Program-made: the position numbers and the translations under genes | Shown here: one piece after another, positions 38,760-40,566 of the stretch | Position numbering within the stretch: position 1 is the stretch's first letter | How the letters are laid out: every line of letters starts with the position of its first letter | The notes under the pieces: generated by a model | What the model was told of the DNA's origin: nothing | Database searches by the model: none | Seen by the model: the letters and a program-made list of their open reading frames with translations, nothing else | Assembly: GCA_021804655.1 (NCBI GenBank) | Contig: JAJZHE010000008.1 | Location: 1 to 40,566 of the forward strand | DNA: 40,566 bases | Reading direction: 5' to 3' | DNA from: Acidobacteriota bacterium | GTDB taxonomy: Bacteria > Acidobacteriota > Terriglobia > Terriglobales > Acidobacteriaceae

Positions 38760-39467
38760 TCAGAAACTCTTCAACAGCGAACCGGCAACCAGATTCCACC
38801 CGTCCACAATCACGAAAAGCAGAATCTTGAGCGGCGTCGAGATGACCACCGGCGGAAGCTGAAACATGCCGATCGAGGTCGTCACCGCGGCCGTCACCAT
38901 GTCGATCAGCAGAAACGGCAGATAGAGCACCGCTCCGATGGCAAATCCCGATTTCAGCTCACTCAGCATGTAGGCCGGCATCACGACGCGCATGGGCAGG
39001 TCCATCGGCTGGTTGGGGCGAGGAATCTGCCCGGCGGCAGTGAACAGCGCCAGGTCTTTTTCGCGCGCATAGCGCAGCAGAAACGCCTTGATCGGCGTCG
39101 CTCCCTGATCGATCGCCTGCCAGCCCGTCACCCTGCCTTCGCGATAGGGCGTCACCGCCTGCTGCTCCACCTGCACGAGCACCGGCTGCATCAGAAACCA
39201 GGTCATCACCAGACCCAGACCCAGCAACGTGCTGTTCGAAGGAGCCGTCTGCGTGCCCAGCGCCTGACGCAGAAAATGAAAGACCACCATCAGCCGCACC
39301 ATCGGCGTGACCGCCATGATCAGCGCCGGCAGCAGAGTAATCAGCGTGAGAACGAAGAGGATCGTCCACGGCGTGGAGTCGCCCGGACGCAGCCGCGCAC
39401 CCAGATCGGGCAGGACCGGAGCCACACGCGGCGCCGCCACGCGCATCATCAACAGAAGTGCGCTCAC
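38760..39467 (-). CDS. fliP: Flagellar export gate protein FliP
   Basis: A 235-residue protein with the family core TILFVLTLITLLPALIMAVTPMVRLMVVFHFLRQALGTQTAPSNSTLLGLGLVMTWFLM, then PMRVVMPAYMLSELKSGFAIGAVLYLPFLLIDMVTAAVTTSIGMFQLPP. The cleavable signal peptide common in FliP is not obvious; the N-terminal 30 residues are short and only partly hydrophobic. FliP forms the pentameric part of the export gate. GTG 39467 overlaps the fliO stop by four bases (GTGA). Confidence 0.95.
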   Translation of the reverse strand: MSALLLMMRVAAPRVAPVLPDLGARLRPGDSTPWTILFVLTLITLLPALIMAVTPMVRLMVVFHFLRQALGTQTAPSNSTLLGLGLVMTWFLMQPVLVQVEQQAVTPYREGRVTGWQAIDQGATPIKAFLLRYAREKDLALFTAAGQIPRPNQPMDLPMRVVMPAYMLSELKSGFAIGAVLYLPFLLIDMVTAAVTTSIGMFQLPPVVISTPLKILLFVIVDGWNLVAGSLLKSF

Positions 39468-40168
39468 TGGATCTCGCTCCCCGGCTGCGCAGGCCAGCGC
39501 GGCAGATCGACCTGAGCACCCACTTGAGCACTCGGAAGCGCAGCGCGTGCCGACACGGTCGCAGATGCGGCAACCCGCTTCTTCGTCGGCGCGGTGCGCG
39601 GCCGCGTCGGCGATGCCGGCAGCAGCATCATCGTCGGTGCCTGCTCGCCGCTGGCGGCCAGCAGCACGCGATACCCATCGGCTTCAACCAGCAGCAGCCG
39701 CAGCTTTGGACCTGCTCCGCACTGGTCCACCAGCCGCAACGGGCGAGCCGAGGCACTGTCTGAGTGGCTTCGCATCGTCATCCGCGCGGCCAGACTCCGC
39801 AGCCAGCCACGGCTCTTCGCCCATCCATGCACGAATCCACGCACGCTTTGATTCACGCATCCGCGCACGCAAAGCCGGGCAAGCCGATGGACTCCAGCCC
39901 ACAGACCAGCACCTGGCCTCGTTTGCACATTCGTTTGTAAATTCGCGTTCAGCCGCGATGGCTGCCGCACCGACTGCCCTGGGCCGGAGGCAGGTGGAAC
40001 TCCGACCGACACTCCCGCAAGCCGACCCGTTCGCGCGCCACGGGCAGCAGTCGCAGCCCCCTCTTCGGAGGCGATCCACTGCCTCCGCGCGACGCTTTGC
40101 CGGGGAGCATTTGGCTGCCTTCCGCGCCCTGGTTCCGATTGCTTTGCCATCCTGATCCCTCCGCTCAT
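39464..40168 (-). CDS. fliO: FliO-like protein without a visible membrane helix
   Basis: A 234-residue protein placed where fliO belongs, between fliN and fliP. A FliO-like core lies at about 142-182: RPLRLVDQCGAGPKLRLLLVEADGYRVLLAASGEQAPTMMLL. FliO normally begins with a membrane segment and helps assemble the FliP ring. Here the first 140 residues are Arg/Ser/Ala/Gly-rich and contain no long hydrophobic run; the tail is also Ala/Pro-rich. Either a membrane-free variant or strong divergence applies. ATG 40168 overlaps the upstream fliN stop by four bases (ATGA). Confidence 0.72.
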   Translation of the reverse strand: MSGGIRMAKQSEPGRGRQPNAPRQSVARRQWIASEEGAATAARGARTGRLAGVSVGVPPASGPGQSVRQPSRLNANLQTNVQTRPGAGLWAGVHRLARLCVRGCVNQSVRGFVHGWAKSRGWLRSLAARMTMRSHSDSASARPLRLVDQCGAGPKLRLLLVEADGYRVLLAASGEQAPTMMLLPASPTRPRTAPTKKRVAASATVSARAALPSAQVGAQVDLPRWPAQPGSEIQ

Positions 40169-40566
40169 GCCAGCCTCGTCACGCGCACGGCAAGCTGTGT
40201 GTCAATCACCTCAAACTCGGTCCAGGCAAGCTGCACATTGCCGGAGGCAAGCGGCATATCCTCGCCATGCGCCCACTGCGTCTCCAACACTGCGCCCGCG
40301 CACATCGCCAAAAGGTTGCGCACGCGAAAATTTCGAACTGGAATCGCCACCGAAACCCCCACAGGCAAGGGCAGAAAGATGGCCGGGACCGGATCGGCAT
40401 CCTCGACCTCGGCAAGCAGGCTCGCCTGGCTGGGTCCGGAGACATGCGGATGGGACTCGACAGAAACCAGCCCGCCGGACTCCGACGAAAGCGACGATGG
40501 AGTCGCTTCGGCAGCAAGCGCAGGCGGAATCGCTCGAAGAGATCCGTCAGGAGAAGTGATGTGTGC
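40165..40566 (-). CDS. FliN-family (SpoA) switch protein, 5' end cut by window
   Basis: The frame is open from the right edge to TGA 40167-40165 and shows 133 residues. The visible start AHITSPDGSLRAIPPALA is probably only a few codons from the true start. A Ser/Pro/Ala-rich middle leads to a C-terminal SpoA-like domain (about 70-133): VSVAIPVRNFRVRNLLAMCAGAVLETQWAHGEDMPLASGNVQLAWTEFEVIDTQLAVRVTRL. This is diverged from the second SpoA protein at 30996-31799. Its position before fliO-fliP-fliQ-fliR is that of classical fliN. It could be the true FliN, with the other as FliY, or an export-related SpoA protein. Confidence 0.72.
   Translation of the reverse strand, partial: AHITSPDGSLRAIPPALAAEATPSSLSSESGGLVSVESHPHVSGPSQASLLAEVEDADPVPAIFLPLPVGVSVAIPVRNFRVRNLLAMCAGAVLETQWAHGEDMPLASGNVQLAWTEFEVIDTQLAVRVTRLA

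Noticed and set aside
1-40566. Prophage, defence, CRISPR or insertion-sequence content
   Set aside because: No integrase, transposase, cas gene, phage structural gene or regularly spaced repeat was found; all genes fit core metabolism, envelope or motility.

Overview
The window is GC-rich and gene-dense, with no stretch over 300 bases lacking a gene, and no tRNA, rRNA, CRISPR array or transposase that I can see. It most resembles an Acidobacteriota chromosome, probably class Terriglobia (Acidobacteriaceae-like). The reasons are a secreted protein of the VWFA-related family typical of that phylum, menaquinone synthesis by the futalosine route (mqnD), a fused LptF-LptG permease, a murQ-serine hydrolase pair, a GH10 xylanase and a full Gram-negative flagellar apparatus. 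This placement is inference from gene content; no database search was possible.

Left part (1-14500, + strand): the end of an unidentified gene, a LacI-type regulator, bioY (biotin uptake), mqnD, a degenerate GGDEF protein, an inverted-repeat element, copZ-copA (copper export), the lptF-lptG fusion (LPS export), a beta-lactamase-fold hydrolase next to murQ (muropeptide recycling), murA (peptidoglycan precursor synthesis) and a membrane-bound diguanylate cyclase with an intact GGDEF and I-site. A strong hairpin closes this strand.

Middle (14600-20500, - strand): rpsO-pnp with a structured leader between them, the VWFA-related protein, a GH10 endoxylanase and a small Trp/Arg-rich protein.

Right part (20583-40566, - strand): a flagellar cluster of 23 genes. 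Transcription runs right to left: fliN (cut by the window end), fliO, fliP, fliQ, fliR, flhB, flhA, fliA, fliM, a FliY-like second fliN, a zinc-finger plus MshEN-like protein, cheY, cheX, flgF, flgG, flgA, flgH, flgI, flgJ, flgM, flgN, flgK, flgL. Most neighbours overlap by 1-14 bases, which suggests translational coupling.

The most interesting signal is regulatory. Four sites match the sigma-28 (FliA) promoter pattern with the same 15-base spacing between a TAAA-like -35 box and a GCCGATAA-like -10 box. Two lie where expected, before flgM-flgN-flgK-flgL and before cheY-cheX. The other two stand before the two GGDEF genes, 9 to 20 kb from the flagellar cluster. With a candidate c-di-GMP-binding protein (MshEN-like) encoded between fliN and cheY, the window suggests a loop in which the flagellar sigma factor controls c-di-GMP synthesis and sensing. 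One of the GGDEF proteins looks catalytically dead but keeps its inhibitory c-di-GMP-binding site, so it may be a receptor.
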